Shown here: in pieces, positions 1 through 5,797 of the stretch
How the letters are laid out: the number at the start of each line of letters is the position of its first letter
Position numbering within the stretch: the first letter of the stretch is position 1
Assembly (NCBI GenBank): GCA_028279265.1
Contig: JANQOC010000507.1
Span: 1-13,460, forward strand
Length of the DNA: 13,460 nucleotides
Source: Hyphomicrobiales bacterium
GTDB taxonomy: Bacteria; Pseudomonadota; Alphaproteobacteria; Rhizobiales; CAYWUX01
Direction: 5' to 3'
Notes under the pieces: generated by a model
What the model saw: the letters and a program-made list of their open reading frames with translations, nothing else
Databases searched by the model: none
What the model was told of the DNA's origin: nothing
Program-made: the position numbers and the translations under genes

Positions 1-102
1 ATTGTCCGAGTGCCGGGATCGTGCCGATAGCGCCTTATAGATTTTCTGCAGTTCCGTATCGAATACGCGGATGTGTGTTCGATATGATTCTGAAATCGCC
101 AT
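1..102 (-). CDS. 5' part of an unrecognised protein, cut by the left edge
   Basis: An open frame on the minus strand starts at ATG 102-100 and stays open for 34 codons to the window edge. It begins MAISESYRTHIRVFDTELQK and continues with a charged, probably helical stretch. I do not recognise the family. The composition is protein-like, with alternating hydrophobic and charged residues and no cluster of rare residues. No convincing Shine-Dalgarno sequence precedes the ATG. A 13-bp palindrome lies about 40 bases upstream. Only the N-terminus is visible, so length, domains and function are unknown. A competing plus-strand frame over the same bases looks less like a protein. Confidence 0.5.
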   Translation of the reverse strand, partial: MAISESYRTHIRVFDTELQKIYKALSARSRHSDN

Positions 103-142
103 GACAAACTTTATACTACTCAACTTGGTTATACATTCAGGC

Positions 143-155
143 CACTATAATAGTG
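143..155. promoter_or_regulatory. 13-bp perfect palindrome upstream of the left-edge gene
   Basis: CACTATAATAGTG is a perfect inverted repeat of 6 + 1 + 6 bases. It lies 41-53 bases upstream of the ATG of the minus-strand gene at the left edge and covers a TATAAT on the plus strand (146-151). Position and symmetry fit an operator for a dimeric regulator, but no family is identifiable. The AT-rich core may also simply be promoter sequence. Confidence 0.3.
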
Positions 156-270
156 AAACTGTCTGTGATTGCACGATATTTCTTGCAAATGTCCTTAACG
201 GGCAAAAGTTCTCCGATACTCCTGTTCAAAAAAAGAACTTCAATTCATCTGTCAGATGGGGTCAAAGTTA

Positions 271-302
271 AACGGACACAAAACGCTTGTCTCGTGTCCG
301 TT
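271..302 (-). terminator. stem-loop 3' of the methyltransferase gene
   Basis: AACGGACAC (271-279) pairs perfectly with GTGTCCGTT (294-302) around a 14-base loop. Read on the minus strand, the stem is followed by TAACTTTG, a weak T-rich tail. It lies about 60 bases beyond the methyltransferase stop codon, so it most likely ends or protects that transcript. A second small palindrome, ATCAATCATTGAT (306-318), sits between this stem and the gene. Confidence 0.45.
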
Positions 303-364
303 CGAATCAATCATTGATCGAGGTGTGTTGATTACCGCGCAAACGGTTTTAATACCCCGATCGC

Positions 365-1195
365 TTACTTAACCGTGATGACGATTTCTCCATACTCGCC
401 CGGCACGCGCATGCTTCCGTCTGTTGCCGTGTTGAATTGCTCAACGAGATCCTGAAGATCGCTATTTAGGGCCCGTTGACCGTCTCCATCAAGGGCCAGG
501 AAGGCTTTATGGACGGGACCATAATAAGTCCGGAACAGATCGATGAAAAAGTCGGGTGACGGGTAGCGGAACATAAATGTTCGCTTGGTAAACTGAAGGT
601 TGCTGCTCGCCGCTGCAAAATGTTGTTCGATCCAGTCTTCTGTACCCCAGAGAGCAGGAGATTTAAGGCCCTCCGGCGGCGGCAGATGTCGGCCGAGAGT
701 TTTAAAGAGCTGGCCTATGAAACCTTCCGGTGTCCAGTTCGCGAGTCCGATTTTTCCGCCGGACCGGCAGACACGGACAAGTTCAGATGCAGCCTTCGCC
801 TGGTTCGGGGCGAACATGACTCCAAATGTCGACACAACCGCATCAAAGGAGTTGTCGCCAAATGACAGGTTTTCCGCATCCGACGTTTGAAAAGTCACAT
901 CGAGACCGTCCGCTTCCGCCCGTTCCCGGCCCTTGTCGAGCAACTGCGCTACATAGTCCGTACTTGTAACCCGGGCCCAGCGGCGAGCGCAGGCAAGCGT
1001 GGCATTACCGTTTCCGGCGGCAACATCAAGCACGTTGGCATTGGGGGAAAAGTCAACCGCCTCAGCCAGCTGTTCGCCGACAATCTGGAGGGTCACACCA
1101 ATGCGTGCATAGTCTCCCGATGCCCAGGCGACCAGCTGTTTGGACTTGATGCCATCATAGTCCGGTTGCGTAGTGAATTCCGACATATCGTTCAT
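365..1195 (-). CDS. Class I SAM-dependent methyltransferase
   Basis: This is a soluble methyltransferase of the Methyltransf_11/UbiE-like group, about 276 residues. Near residues 55-68 it carries VLDVAAGNGNATLA, the glycine-rich SAM-binding motif I. STDYV follows, its Asp being the expected ribose ligand, and then DAVVSTFGVMFAPN in the motif II-III region. The N-terminal stretch around LVAWASGDYARIGVTLQIVG is typical of a family of uncharacterised methyltransferases common in proteobacteria and actinobacteria. The substrate cannot be inferred. An ATG at 1204 is also in frame, but AAAGGG (1205-1210 on the minus strand) abuts it directly. That motif is correctly spaced, 9 bases, from the ATG at 1195, which I prefer. 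The gene is monocistronic in the window and diverges from a secreted-protein gene across a CRP-like site at 1275-1290. Confidence 0.88.
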   Translation of the reverse strand: MNDMSEFTTQPDYDGIKSKQLVAWASGDYARIGVTLQIVGEQLAEAVDFSPNANVLDVAAGNGNATLACARRWARVTSTDYVAQLLDKGRERAEADGLDVTFQTSDAENLSFGDNSFDAVVSTFGVMFAPNQAKAASELVRVCRSGGKIGLANWTPEGFIGQLFKTLGRHLPPPEGLKSPALWGTEDWIEQHFAAASSNLQFTKRTFMFRYPSPDFFIDLFRTYYGPVHKAFLALDGDGQRALNSDLQDLVEQFNTATDGSMRVPGEYGEIVITVK

Positions 1196-1274
1196 GGATT
1201 CCATCCCTTTCTATCCGATGTTGTTGAATGTCCGTATCAACGCAACTCATGTGGGTCGGATTACCGCTTGAAAA

Positions 1275-1290
1275 TGTGATGAATATCACA
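1275..1290. promoter_or_regulatory. CRP/FNR-superfamily binding site, perfect TGTGA-N6-TCACA
   Basis: TGTGATGAATATCACA matches the classic CRP half-sites TGTGA and TCACA with the canonical 6-base spacer, and lies in an A/T-rich context (AAAA before, GTTT after). It sits in the divergent intergenic region about 80 bases upstream of the methyltransferase start and about 128 bases upstream of the plus-strand secreted-protein gene. It could control either or both. A poor -10-like TGTTAA at 1314-1319 would put the site near -42 for the plus-strand gene, but this is inference. Confidence 0.5.
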
Positions 1291-1417
1291 GTTTGGGCAT
1301 ATGTGAGCTCTCGTGTTAAGGGAAAACCATTACCGCTGATCTATCACCGGGATCCCGTGTTTAGATCTCCCAAATTTATTTTCTAATGCTTCAATTCAGA
1401 TATTTTGGTTTCATTCA

Positions 1418-1927
1418 ATGACTAGATTATTCTCGATCCGCCTGCGATTTTCCCTTCATGTCTTTTTTGCTTTGATGATAGCCCAGCTTCTTCTTGCCCA
1501 GACGCCTCCGGCCCTTGCCGATGGGATCAGCAGCTACAGCGGTCGCTGGATCGGAACGGGTTACCTTTTGCTGCGGAAAGGCGGCCGGGAAAAAATCAAC
1601 TGCCGGGCCACTTATTTCCCCTTTGTGAGCGAACAAAGGCTGCATCAGAATATCCGCTGTGTATCGGTGGCGGGGATGAAATTCGAATTCAAGAACAAAG
1701 TGAAAAAGAACGGATCAAGTCTTCACGGAAAATGGCAGGAGCTCTTCACCAAAAGGTCCGGCGGTCTCGAAGGCACCTGGCTTAAAAATGGTTTCAGACT
1801 GGAGGTGAATAGTTTTCGAAGAGAAGCGGTGATTAACTTATTCCGTAGAGAAAACTATCAACGCATCAGCATCAGGACCGAAGGAAAACATATTAAAGGA
1901 ATCAGAATTGATCTGTTCAGGAACTGA
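1418..1927 (+). CDS. Secreted hypothetical protein
   Basis: This 169-residue protein has a clear Sec signal peptide: basic MTRLFSIRLR, a hydrophobic core at about residues 11-28, and a probable cleavage after the ALA at residue 34. The mature part is rich in beta-prone, basic stretches. It contains a SGRWIGTGYLLLRKGG segment and two cysteines (C62 and C81) that could form a disulfide. The W-x-G-x-G pattern followed by repeated strand-like segments recalls small periplasmic beta-barrel or lipocalin-like proteins, but I cannot name a family. There is no strong Shine-Dalgarno before ATG 1418. The start is chosen because it gives a complete signal peptide. Upstream is the shared regulatory region with the CRP-like site. 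Function is unknown. Confidence 0.75.
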   Translation: MTRLFSIRLRFSLHVFFALMIAQLLLAQTPPALADGISSYSGRWIGTGYLLLRKGGREKINCRATYFPFVSEQRLHQNIRCVSVAGMKFEFKNKVKKNGSSLHGKWQELFTKRSGGLEGTWLKNGFRLEVNSFRREAVINLFRRENYQRISIRTEGKHIKGIRIDLFRN

Positions 1928-2052
1928 TGCGCGCAATAATTGATTGATCATGGGCGAATGTTTGGATCGCGGATGCGTCATTTTGGGCGCTAACAATCTG
2001 GCCATCACCAGTATATTTGCCTAAGCTGTTAGGGCTCGGAATTCCCTGCCCA

Positions 2053-2385
2053 ATGGACCCCCTGCCTATGAAAAATTCCAGGCTTGTTGCAATGATCCAG
2101 GCGATCTGGTCTGGCGGTGTCAATTTAAACGACATGTTTTTCTGGTATGTGATCGTTTGGGGTACTCTGCTGAACCTGGTGACCTCGGTTTTGTTTTATG
2201 TGGCGGTCATCTATGAATGGTCCGCGGTTTGGCTGGTGCCCCTCTACTTCCTGCCCCTTCCATATAATGTACTGGTCACCGTCGGAGTGTGGCGCAGTGC
2301 CGGTCTCTCAACGGGCTCTCCGGTTTTCGCAGAGGTCGCAAAATATTCGACCGTTCTCTATATGATTTTCCTCTCGATGAGCTGA
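2053..2385 (+). CDS. Small integral membrane protein
   Basis: From ATG 2053 the product is about 110 residues with three hydrophobic segments (roughly 29-53, 56-80 and 95-109) and short hydrophilic links. The segment PYNVLVTVGVWRSAG resembles a motif I associate with small uncharacterised proteobacterial membrane proteins. A start at ATG 2068 (MKNSRLVAM) or at TTG 2017 is also possible. None has a convincing ribosome-binding site, so the 5' end is uncertain. It follows the secreted-protein gene after about 125 bases. The function is unknown. Membrane character and sustained coding composition support a real gene. Confidence 0.65.
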   Translation: MDPLPMKNSRLVAMIQAIWSGGVNLNDMFFWYVIVWGTLLNLVTSVLFYVAVIYEWSAVWLVPLYFLPLPYNVLVTVGVWRSAGLSTGSPVFAEVAKYSTVLYMIFLSMS

Positions 2386-2442
2386 CCGGTACTTCTCAAG
2401 ATCGAAAAAAAAATTGCCAAGTCGCTGGTTGAGGTCCCCCCC

Positions 2443-2476
2443 AAAAAAAAATGGCGCATCCTCAAGAGGACGCGCC
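2443..2476 (-). terminator. Rho-independent terminator of the cold-shock gene
   Basis: Read on the minus strand, GGCGCGTCCT and AGGATGCGCC form a 10-bp stem (one G-U wobble) around a CTTG loop, followed by A and nine T residues (2451-2443). The wobble pairs only in the minus-strand transcript; the plus-strand version has an A-C mismatch. It lies about 30 bases past the cold-shock stop codon. This is a textbook intrinsic terminator. Confidence 0.85.
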
Positions 2477-2507
2477 GTCAATTTATCAAGTGTAGACCTT
2501 GAAAAAT

Positions 2508-2720
2508 CTATGACAGTGAAATTGATGAGACTTGTTTGCCTCGACCGCGAGGATCATCTTCCACTTCAAAAGACACTTTGTCTCCTTCATTAAGCTCTCC
2601 AACGCCGGAACGCTGAAGCGCACTTATGTGGACAAAAACATCTTTTGTTCCATCTTCAGGCTCAATAAAACCATAGCCTTTGGAGTGGTTGAAAAATTTT
2701 ACAGTGCCAGACTGGCTCAT
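2508..2720 (-). CDS. Cold-shock domain protein (CspA family)
   Basis: This 70-residue single-domain protein is the normal length for the family. It binds single-stranded nucleic acid through an OB fold and acts as an RNA chaperone in the cytoplasm. RNP1 is visible as KGYGFI (residues 14-19) and RNP2 as DVFVHIS (27-33), preceded by the usual GTVKFFN. The ATG at 2720 is chosen because AAAGGA lies 8 bases before it and the domain begins directly after MSQ; an upstream in-frame ATG (2741) would add seven unlikely residues. A strong terminator follows. A probable promoter at 2845-2873 predicts a leader of about 117 bases containing a GC-rich hairpin. Long structured leaders are typical of cold-regulated csp mRNAs, though cold induction here is inference. 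Confidence 0.95.
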   Translation of the reverse strand: MSQSGTVKFFNHSKGYGFIEPEDGTKDVFVHISALQRSGVGELNEGDKVSFEVEDDPRGRGKQVSSISLS

Positions 2721-2746
2721 AGGGGGGATCCTTTCCCGCAAACGTC

Positions 2747-2770
2747 AAAAAGCCCCGGGGGGCGGGTTTT
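2747..2770 (-). promoter_or_regulatory. GC-rich hairpin in the cold-shock leader
   Basis: On the minus strand AAAACCCG can pair with CGGG and TTTT across a C-rich loop, with a GC bulge. An alternative fold is GCCC/GGGC followed by TTTTT. The element lies 27-50 bases upstream of the cold-shock ATG, just before its Shine-Dalgarno. It could act as a temperature-sensitive structure or an attenuator-like stem. Only the base pairing is seen; a role is inferred. Confidence 0.35.
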
Positions 2771-2844
2771 CATTCTCAGATATTTGGGAAAGTAACGTCT
2801 AGATTCAAGAGGCGCAGAGTTTCCAACGAATTCCGAGTGTGCGA

Positions 2845-2873
2845 ATTATGAAGAACAATTATGAATTTTCCAA
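2845..2873 (-). promoter_or_regulatory. Probable sigma-70-type promoter of the cold-shock gene
   Basis: On the minus strand TTGGAA (-35, 4 of 6 matches) and CATAAT (-10, 5 of 6) are separated by exactly 17 bases. Transcription would begin near 2838, giving a leader of about 117 bases before ATG 2720. No experimental support is available, and other weak matches lie nearby. Confidence 0.4.
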
Positions 2874-3060
2874 GACACTAAAATTCAATATGGGCGCGCC
2901 TGTCGTTCAAACTTTTTTTATGATGTCCTGTCGTCGACAGGTTGATGAAATTCTCATCATTGTCGATGAAAAAATGGTATTACAATGGAACAAAAACAGG
3001 CATCCGGATGAAAATGTTTGCTTGTGCGTGAGAAAGCGGCAGGCCTATCTATCAAGGTGA
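2848..3060 (+). CDS. Doubtful small ORF
   Basis: An open frame of about 70 codons starts at ATG 2848 (or GTG 2839). It has no Shine-Dalgarno sequence, no membrane or signal segment and no recognisable domain. It overlaps the probable cold-shock promoter and two adjacent palindromes at 2927-2959, which suggests regulatory or structured non-coding sequence. It is listed only because the stretch holds no better gene call. Confidence 0.18.
   Translation: MKNNYEFSKTLKFNMGAPVVQTFFMMSCRRQVDEILIIVDEKMVLQWNKNRHPDENVCLCVRKRQAYLSR
2927..2959. repeat. Two adjacent perfect palindromes
   Basis: CCTGTCGTCGACAGG (2927-2941) is a perfect 7 + 1 + 7 palindrome. After one base, TGATGAAATTCTCATCA (2943-2959) is a perfect 6 + 5 + 6 inverted repeat. 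The half-site CCTGTCGT also occurs as a direct copy at 2899-2906. A T7 run lies between the copies (2913-2919). The arrangement could be an operator cluster or two small RNA hairpins. Confidence 0.45.
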
Positions 3061-3113
3061 TAGATCAAATAAATCCAAACCGCATCTTATGTGCGTGATC
3101 GGGTTGAACAACG

Positions 3114-3317
3114 ATGAAACCGAACAAAATTTATGACACCAAAACGGTCCTGCAGATCCTGAGCGCAATCCTTCTTTTCGGGTGCGTGATGCTGGTCATT
3201 GACAGTTTTCGGTATACGGGCGGCGAATTACAAATTGGACTGCTCACCCTGATTGGGGGACTCGTCGGTGGTGGTTTTGCGATTGCCCTTTATGTCTACG
3301 CCAACCGGTTTGAGTAA
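3114..3317 (+). CDS. Small two-helix membrane protein
   Basis: This 67-residue protein has a polar, lysine-containing N-terminus (MKPNKIYDTK), a first hydrophobic segment at about residues 11-30, and a short loop (FRYTGGELQ). A second, glycine-rich segment follows at about 39-62 (LIGGLVGGGFAIALYVYA). The G-x-x-x-G-like spacing suggests helix packing or oligomerisation. I do not recognise the family. There is no strong Shine-Dalgarno before ATG 3114. The predicted topology, clean stop and coding composition support a genuine small membrane protein. It converges on the aminotransferase gene, with a stem-loop between them. Confidence 0.6.
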   Translation: MKPNKIYDTKTVLQILSAILLFGCVMLVIDSFRYTGGELQIGLLTLIGGLVGGGFAIALYVYANRFE

Positions 3318-3379
3318 CGGCAGACCTGTTTGTCCGGTCGAGTGGGGAACCTGAAAATTCCCTCAGACACAAAGTGAGA

Positions 3380-3408
3380 AGAGAATCCGTGACTGTTCCG
3401 GATTCTCT
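3380..3408 (-). terminator. Stem-loop between convergent genes, 3' of the aminotransferase
   Basis: AGAGAATCCG (3380-3389) pairs perfectly with CGGATTCTCT (3399-3408) around a 9-base loop. On the minus strand it is followed by the pyrimidine-rich TCTCACTTTG, so it most likely serves the aminotransferase, whose stop codon is about 40 bases away. The T tract is weak, so termination efficiency is uncertain. Confidence 0.5.
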
Positions 3409-3449
3409 CAGATTCGAACTCAACGCTTTTCTCCGTCGCAGCGGATCAC

Positions 3450-4799
3450 TTAAGACACCTTACCGATGATGTTCCGGACTTTATCCGTAATCACCCCGAT
3501 TTCATCTTCGCTGACAATAAGGGGCGGCGATAAAGCGATTGTATCACCGGTAATGCGGATCATGATGTCAAGCTCATGGAACGCGTAGCGCATGGCGTCA
3601 AAGGCTCTTTCTCCCGGTGCGCCCTCCCGTGACTCGAGATCTATGGCACCTGCGAGACCGAGAGTTCGGATATCCGTGACCCCCGGGGCGTCTTTCAGAG
3701 AATGAACCGCATCAGCGAACAGGGGCTCCAGCTCGGCGGCACGCTGATACAATCCTTCATCCCTATACAATTTGATAGTCGCAAGACCGGCGGCAACACC
3801 CAGGGGATGCGCTGAATAGGTATAGCCATGGAGGAATTCCGGCAGATGTTCCGGGCCTTCCATCATCGATTCATAAACCATTTTGTGAGCGATCACACCG
3901 CTGAGCGGTACAGTGCCGCTGGTAACACCTTTTGCGAACGTAATAAGATCGGGTGTGACCCCGAAACGCTCCGCGGCAAATGACGCCCCGAGACGGCCAA
4001 ATCCACAGATGACTTCGTCGAAGATTAACAGAATGCCATGCTTGCTTGCTATTTCGCGCAGGCGTTCAAGATATCCCTTCGGCGGCGGCAACACGCCTGT
4101 GGAGCCCGCCATGGGTTCAACAATGACTGCCGCGATTGTCGAAGCGTCGTGCAGCGCCACAAGTCTTTCCAGATCTTCAGCAAGATGGGCACCCCATTCC
4201 GGCTGCCCCTTGGTGAACGCCTGGTGTTCATGGGAATATGTCGCGCGCAAATGATCGACATTCGGGAGTTGGGTGGCAAACTGCTTGCGGTTGGCGACCA
4301 TGCCACCGACGGAGATACCGCCGAAGCCGACACCGTGATAACCACGTTCCCGTCCGATAAAACGCGTACGGGTTCCCTCGCCAATAGCGCGCTGATAAGC
4401 CAGGGCCATCTTCAGGGCCGAGTCCACCGCTTCGGAACCTGAGTTGCCGAAAAATACATAGTCCAGGCCTTCCGGCGCCGACATCGAAATTTCAGACGCC
4501 AGCTTGAAGGAGCTGGGATGTCCAAACTGAAAATGAGGCGCGTAGTCCAATGTTCCGGCTGCGGTCTGAATCGCCTCGACAATCGGCTTCCGGCAATGGC
4601 CGGCATTGACGCACCAGAGACCGGCTGTCGCGTCCAGTATCCTGCGGGAGTCGGGTGTTGTATAGTACATGCCATCCGCGCTGGAGACGAGACGCGGGGC
4701 TTTCTTAAACTCGCGGTTTGGAGTGAAGGGAATCCAATGGGATTCAAGTTCGTTCGGCACGGATTGCGTGCGATCTTGAGTTTCGTTGTCTAAAGACAT
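3450..4799 (-). CDS. Class III aminotransferase, omega-amino acid:pyruvate (beta-alanine:pyruvate) type
   Basis: This 449-residue PLP enzyme belongs to the omega-amino-acid:pyruvate transaminase family and has the usual length. It moves an amino group from an omega-amino acid such as beta-alanine to pyruvate, giving alanine and a semialdehyde, in the cytoplasm. Visible landmarks (numbered from the chosen start) are WIPFTPNREFKKAPRL near the N-terminus, GLWCVNAGH, and the phosphate-binding NSGSEA at about 119-124. GYHG lies at about 153-156, the ring-binding Asp in IFDEV is D261, and the Schiff-base lysine in TFAKG is K290. HGYTYSAHP lies further on. The ATG at 4799 is chosen because GGGAG precedes it at proper spacing; an upstream in-frame start (4862) lacks this. 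The exact amine donor cannot be deduced. It lies 166 bases downstream of the amidase gene on the same strand. Confidence 0.93.
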   Translation of the reverse strand: MSLDNETQDRTQSVPNELESHWIPFTPNREFKKAPRLVSSADGMYYTTPDSRRILDATAGLWCVNAGHCRKPIVEAIQTAAGTLDYAPHFQFGHPSSFKLASEISMSAPEGLDYVFFGNSGSEAVDSALKMALAYQRAIGEGTRTRFIGRERGYHGVGFGGISVGGMVANRKQFATQLPNVDHLRATYSHEHQAFTKGQPEWGAHLAEDLERLVALHDASTIAAVIVEPMAGSTGVLPPPKGYLERLREIASKHGILLIFDEVICGFGRLGASFAAERFGVTPDLITFAKGVTSGTVPLSGVIAHKMVYESMMEGPEHLPEFLHGYTYSAHPLGVAAGLATIKLYRDEGLYQRAAELEPLFADAVHSLKDAPGVTDIRTLGLAGAIDLESREGAPGERAFDAMRYAFHELDIMIRITGDTIALSPPLIVSEDEIGVITDKVRNIIGKVS

Positions 4800-4964
4800 T
4801 ATTTCACTCCCGAATATGATTCTTTGAAAAACGGTGGGCCGTCCAACAGTGAGCAGCACCAAATTTTATCTCACAAAATAGACGCCATTTCCACGGCGCG
4901 CAAGACAATCAAAATTGAGCCGCGGGTAGAACAGGTTATGGACTGTTAACCGTAAAATTTTGCA

Positions 4965-5726
4965 TCATCGGCAACTCCGAGCAAGAGCCTTCACGATCTG
5001 ATCAGCCATCTGTTTTCGCGTAGATGCGCGGTCGAGCCAGGCTTCTTCCCGGCGATGAATAATCACTCCGAGCTCAACGAGAACGGAAGGCATGGTTGCC
5101 CGGCGCAACACGGAAAACGGGGCATTGTATATACCCAAATCCCAGTCGATGAGTTCCCGGTTTTCACCCTTTATGGGTTCTGCGTGATGGAGTGTCTGGC
5201 TGAAGCCGGCTTCCTTGAAAGCGGCGGCAATGTGCCGTGCCACTTTCAGGCTGACATCAAATGCGGGATTTTCGCGGGACACAAACAGGGAAAATCCGCG
5301 AAAGGCATCGGCATGCTCTCGCACCTTGTCCCCGTCCTTCCATTTCTTCAGATATTTTTCGTTTACGGAATCATGGTGAATGGAAACGAAGAGGTCGGCC
5401 CCGAACACGGCGGCGGCTTCGGTTCGCGCCCTCAGGGAAATCTTGTTTCCCGAAGGATTTATTTTCTTGAAATGAAGATGCGGGTGCGATCCGTGAGCGG
5501 CCAGAAATTCCTCGACAAAGCGGCGATTGAACCCATACTCGGTCTTGCCCCGGGCGCTCCGCGCGCCGGGATCGGCTTTGGAATGACCGATATCGAGAGC
5601 GACAACGAGCTTGTTTGCCTTGCAGTCCAGAGCTTGAACGGGAACGGGTATCAGCGGCAGCAAGAATATCGCTGCAGCGAACAGGATCAGGCCGCGTCGC
5701 CGAGACAGGGTCAGCGCACGCACCAT
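4965..5726 (-). CDS. Periplasmic N-acetylmuramoyl-L-alanine amidase (Amidase_3)
   Basis: The product is 253 residues with a strong Sec signal peptide (MVRALTLSRRRG, hydrophobic core to about residue 28, PVQA cleavage). The rest is one Amidase_3 domain. The zinc ligands are visible as H48 (LDIGHS), E63 (KTEYGFN) and H117 (SIHHDS), and the catalytic glutamate as E218 (VLVELG). The enzyme should cleave the amide bond between MurNAc and the stem-peptide L-Ala. The long autoinhibitory insertion of AmiC-type enzymes is absent. ATG 5726 begins an ideal signal peptide but has no clear ribosome-binding site. GTG 5813 is in frame, overlaps the end of the caspase gene, and would add 29 residues. Upstream on the same strand is the caspase gene, and co-transcription is likely. 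Confidence 0.9.
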   Translation of the reverse strand: MVRALTLSRRRGLILFAAAIFLLPLIPVPVQALDCKANKLVVALDIGHSKADPGARSARGKTEYGFNRRFVEEFLAAHGSHPHLHFKKINPSGNKISLRARTEAAAVFGADLFVSIHHDSVNEKYLKKWKDGDKVREHADAFRGFSLFVSRENPAFDVSLKVARHIAAAFKEAGFSQTLHHAEPIKGENRELIDWDLGIYNAPFSVLRRATMPSVLVELGVIIHRREEAWLDRASTRKQMADQIVKALARSCR

Positions 5727-5797
5727 GAATGATTTTGCAATCAAAGACACCCGGAGACAGTCACAGCCCGGCAAAAGGCGGTCGCGGCCCGGCGCGC

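Noticed and set aside
71..271. Plus-strand open frame of 66 codons
   Set aside because: No ribosome-binding site, cysteine- and asparagine-rich unstructured composition, and it overlaps the more protein-like minus-strand start and the 143-155 palindrome.
887..1279. Plus-strand open frame of 130 codons
   Set aside because: Antisense to the methyltransferase motif I region and to the CRP-like site, with no independent support.
5055..5732. Plus-strand open frame of 225 codons
   Set aside because: It lies entirely antisense to the amidase, whose zinc ligands and signal peptide are clear; its own translation has no recognisable domain.
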